From the NCBI GenBank assembly GCA_002084875.1, contig NBMH01000012.1:1-35006 (forward strand): a stretch of DNA of 35,006 bases. The letters run 5' to 3'. A model generated the notes under the pieces. The model was not told the origin of the DNA. It was given only the letters and a program-made list of their open reading frames with translations, and did not search any database. Source of the DNA: Anaerolineaceae bacterium 4572_78. GTDB lineage: Bacteria > Chloroflexota > Anaerolineae > 4572-78. The position numbers were made by a program, and so were the translations under genes. This document shows, piece by piece, positions 33,094 to 35,006 of the stretch. Position 1 is the first letter of the stretch. Each line of letters starts with the position of its first letter.

Positions 33094-35006
33094 ATGGAAC
33101 AAGAAGTAAGCAATCCGTTAGGTATATTTGGTGAAATGTTGGAAAGCAAGTGGATAGGATTTATCCTAAATTTAGTTGCTATTCCGTTATTGTGTGCCAT
33201 TGCAGCATATTTACCACCGTTTAGTGTTGTAGATAGAATCGTCAAGTTTCAGTATGGTTATGAGACGATTACCGAAGGCACAGGCGGTGTATTTGTTGAC
33301 CCTGACGGCACACAAATTACAATTTTACCAGAAGGGATGGACGGTGATTTGGATATCGTGTTGGATCCAGTCCCCCGTGACCACTTTTTACGAGGCGAAA
33401 CAGATACTGACTTGCAAACAGCGGCGGAACGATTCCCGCCTCATCTAGTCATGAAAAGCCCCTTTTATCACATCCATCATCAGGGCAATGAACCAACAAA
33501 TGTTATTTTAACTATACCAATACCCAACGAATCCCAACCGTATCATACCCTAGATTTATACAGTTGGACGGGCAATCGTTGGCAATGGTTGCCAAGCCAA
33601 CAAGTTCCCAACAAAGAACTGTTGGAATCCAAACTAGATTACCTACCTAAATCGGTGGTAGTTGTACAGACTCACCCGCTACAGCCTTTCTTTTCTACCA
33701 ATCTTTCTGTGCCGAGAGAGATAGCTAACGATGTGAAAGAAGTGTTGGTTGAGTTAAATTTGACAGGACTAATGCTTGACATGGATGGTTCTATTGTCGG
33801 TAGCATTGACCATCTCAAACCTGCCGATGAAAATGTGCCGTATACCATTGTCCCAACTATTCGGAACTGGAGCGAAAACAGCACTATCCGTAGTGACTTG
33901 GTTGATAATTTATTGGTAGACCCCAAATCTCAACAAAATCATATTAAAAATATTGTTGATATGGTGGTAGTTGGAAACTATGGCGGTATTAACATTGATT
34001 ATCGTGGCATCAATCCCGACTTAAAGCCCGAATTTGCTAACCTTATTGCTAATCTGAACGAGGCTTTACCATCTACAAAAAGCCTTTCTGTACAGGTGAG
34101 TGTTCCACTTCAAGTCTCTGATGATACATGGGACACAGGAGCTTATGACTGGAAATCATTAGGAGAAGCCGCTGATGTGATTCGAGTTTCGACTCCTGTT
34201 GACCCCAGGGCATATATTCCAGGTGGTCACATGGACAGAATGTTAGTCTGGGCAGTTGGCGAAGTTAGCCGTTACAAAATTCAACTGTTACTATCTACCA
34301 AAAGTATTGAAGAAGTTGAATGGAAAATGTACGAAATTACTTATGATGAAGCATTGGCTCCATTTGGTACGGTTGAAATTATCTCAGGAGGCAATGTAGT
34401 GGCACCTGGTCAGGATGTCAGTTTAAGTTTGGTCGGCTTGCGAGGAGCAACAGGCATTGAGTTTGATGCTAATAGCAATAGTTATTGGTACGCTTATATT
34501 GACCATGGTGGCTTGCAACGGACAGTGTTTATTGAAAATGCGGCTAGTATTGCTAACAAATTAAAATACATCGCTGAATATAATTTGCGAGGGGTAGCTG
34601 TACAAAACTTGATTACCGAACCTGTAGATAGGCAAGTATGGAGTGTTGTGCATAAGTTTTTGAACTTAGACATTACTCCCGTTCAAAGTCATTTTTCTGT
34701 AGTCTGGACGGTCAATGATGCCAATAATCGAGAGGAAATCACCAGTACCGATACGGAATTGATGGCTTCAAAGTTTTCATGGACAGCCCCCGAACATGGT
34801 GGCATATATGAAATTGCGGCTTATATCAGCACCGATGGAGGACTGAGTGGTAGCTCACGCGGTAGCATTCAAGTGGTCATTGCCAGTCCTACACCCACCA
34901 TCATGCCAACAACTACGCCTGAACTGACTGCGACACCCTTGCCAACTGCTACATCGAAACCTGTTAGCGTTCAGTCTCAACCAACTGTTGCACCTGTCGC
35001 ACCTGT
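33094..35006 (+). CDS. Membrane-anchored GH18-like protein with degenerate active site (cut by window edge)
   Basis: The frame is open from ATG 33094 (AGGAG about 9 bases upstream) to the window end, 637 codons. One membrane helix (about 21-41, GFILNLVAIPLLCAIAAYLP) anchors it with the bulk outside. Residues about 185-430 resemble the glycoside hydrolase 18 barrel of spore-germination/chitinase type: NIVDMVVVGNYGGINIDYRG aligns with the usual DGxDxDxE strand, but the first Asp is Gly297, the second Asn300 and the catalytic Glu is Arg304. It should therefore not hydrolyse and may bind a glycan instead (inference). A beta domain follows (about 440-600, EHGGIYEIAAYIS), then a Pro/Thr-rich tail (TPTIMPTTTPELTATPLPT) running off the edge; more domains probably follow. 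Confidence 0.8.
   Translation, partial: MEQEVSNPLGIFGEMLESKWIGFILNLVAIPLLCAIAAYLPPFSVVDRIVKFQYGYETITEGTGGVFVDPDGTQITILPEGMDGDLDIVLDPVPRDHFLRGETDTDLQTAAERFPPHLVMKSPFYHIHHQGNEPTNVILTIPIPNESQPYHTLDLYSWTGNRWQWLPSQQVPNKELLESKLDYLPKSVVVVQTHPLQPFFSTNLSVPREIANDVKEVLVELNLTGLMLDMDGSIVGSIDHLKPADENVPYTIVPTIRNWSENSTIRSDLVDNLLVDPKSQQNHIKNIVDMVVVGNYGGINIDYRGINPDLKPEFANLIANLNEALPSTKSLSVQVSVPLQVSDDTWDTGAYDWKSLGEAADVIRVSTPVDPRAYIPGGHMDRMLVWAVGEVSRYKIQLLLSTKSIEEVEWKMYEITYDEALAPFGTVEIISGGNVVAPGQDVSLSLVGLRGATGIEFDANSNSYWYAYIDHGGLQRTVFIENAASIANKLKYIAEYNLRGVAVQNLITEPVDRQVWSVVHKFLNLDITPVQSHFSVVWTVNDANNREEITSTDTELMASKFSWTAPEHGGIYEIAAYISTDGGLSGSSRGSIQVVIASPTPTIMPTTTPELTATPLPTATSKPVSVQSQPTVAPVAP

Overview
The window looks like an AT-rich chromosomal segment of a bacterium, most likely a Chloroflexota (Anaerolineae-like) member. 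The lineage call is an inference. It rests on a lipoprotein combining an NBR1-type Ig domain with PT-rich linkers, several large GT-C (PMT/GT39-type) membrane proteins, an AAA ATPase of the kind linked to contractile injection systems, and many short intergenic palindromes. No tRNA, rRNA or CRISPR array was seen.

Layout. 1-979 (minus) is one end of an IscB-carrying element: the N-terminal 226 codons of iscB (IS200/IS605-associated ancestor of Cas9), a 54-bp exact tandem duplication across its start site, and an upstream HEARO/omega-RNA-like region. 999-3118 (minus) holds a coiled-coil protein and an Ig lipoprotein. 3505-4329 is a DUF3307 membrane protein running into repeats. 4746-6821 is a lon protease gene broken by several internal deletions. 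7180-9327 is an RNB ribonuclease carrying dsRNA-binding domains. 9341-10669 is hflX. 10764-11366 is a decayed membrane-protein gene. 11370-13004 is a carbamoyltransferase.

13183-14282 holds a dual-specificity phosphatase and greA. 14483-21082 (minus) is an operon-like run: der, a GT-C membrane protein, an AAA ATPase (ATGA overlap) and a coiled-coil membrane protein. Divergent from der is a truncated, stop-interrupted paralogue of the same ATPase (21268-22668). A coiled-coil nuclease-like protein, two GT-C proteins and two small unknown genes follow. 28785-30946 is a hybrid histidine kinase broken by two deletions. miaA, an alpha/beta hydrolase and a membrane-anchored GH18-like protein, cut by the window edge, finish the segment.

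Two themes stand out beyond ordinary gene content. First, several families of short palindromes are scattered between genes, and some copies sit in frame inside coding sequences (a GT-C protein, a histidine kinase, perhaps der) or supply the last codons and stop of genes. This resembles the protein-coding palindromic elements known from Rickettsia. Second, several genes (lon, the kinase, one GT-C gene, the AAA paralogue, the 10.8-11.4 kb remnant) lack internal blocks of conserved sequence while their remaining parts are well preserved, which suggests ongoing deletion-driven decay or assembly loss. The housekeeping genes der, greA, hflX and miaA are intact. The IscB/omega-RNA end with its duplicated start region is the most system-like item.
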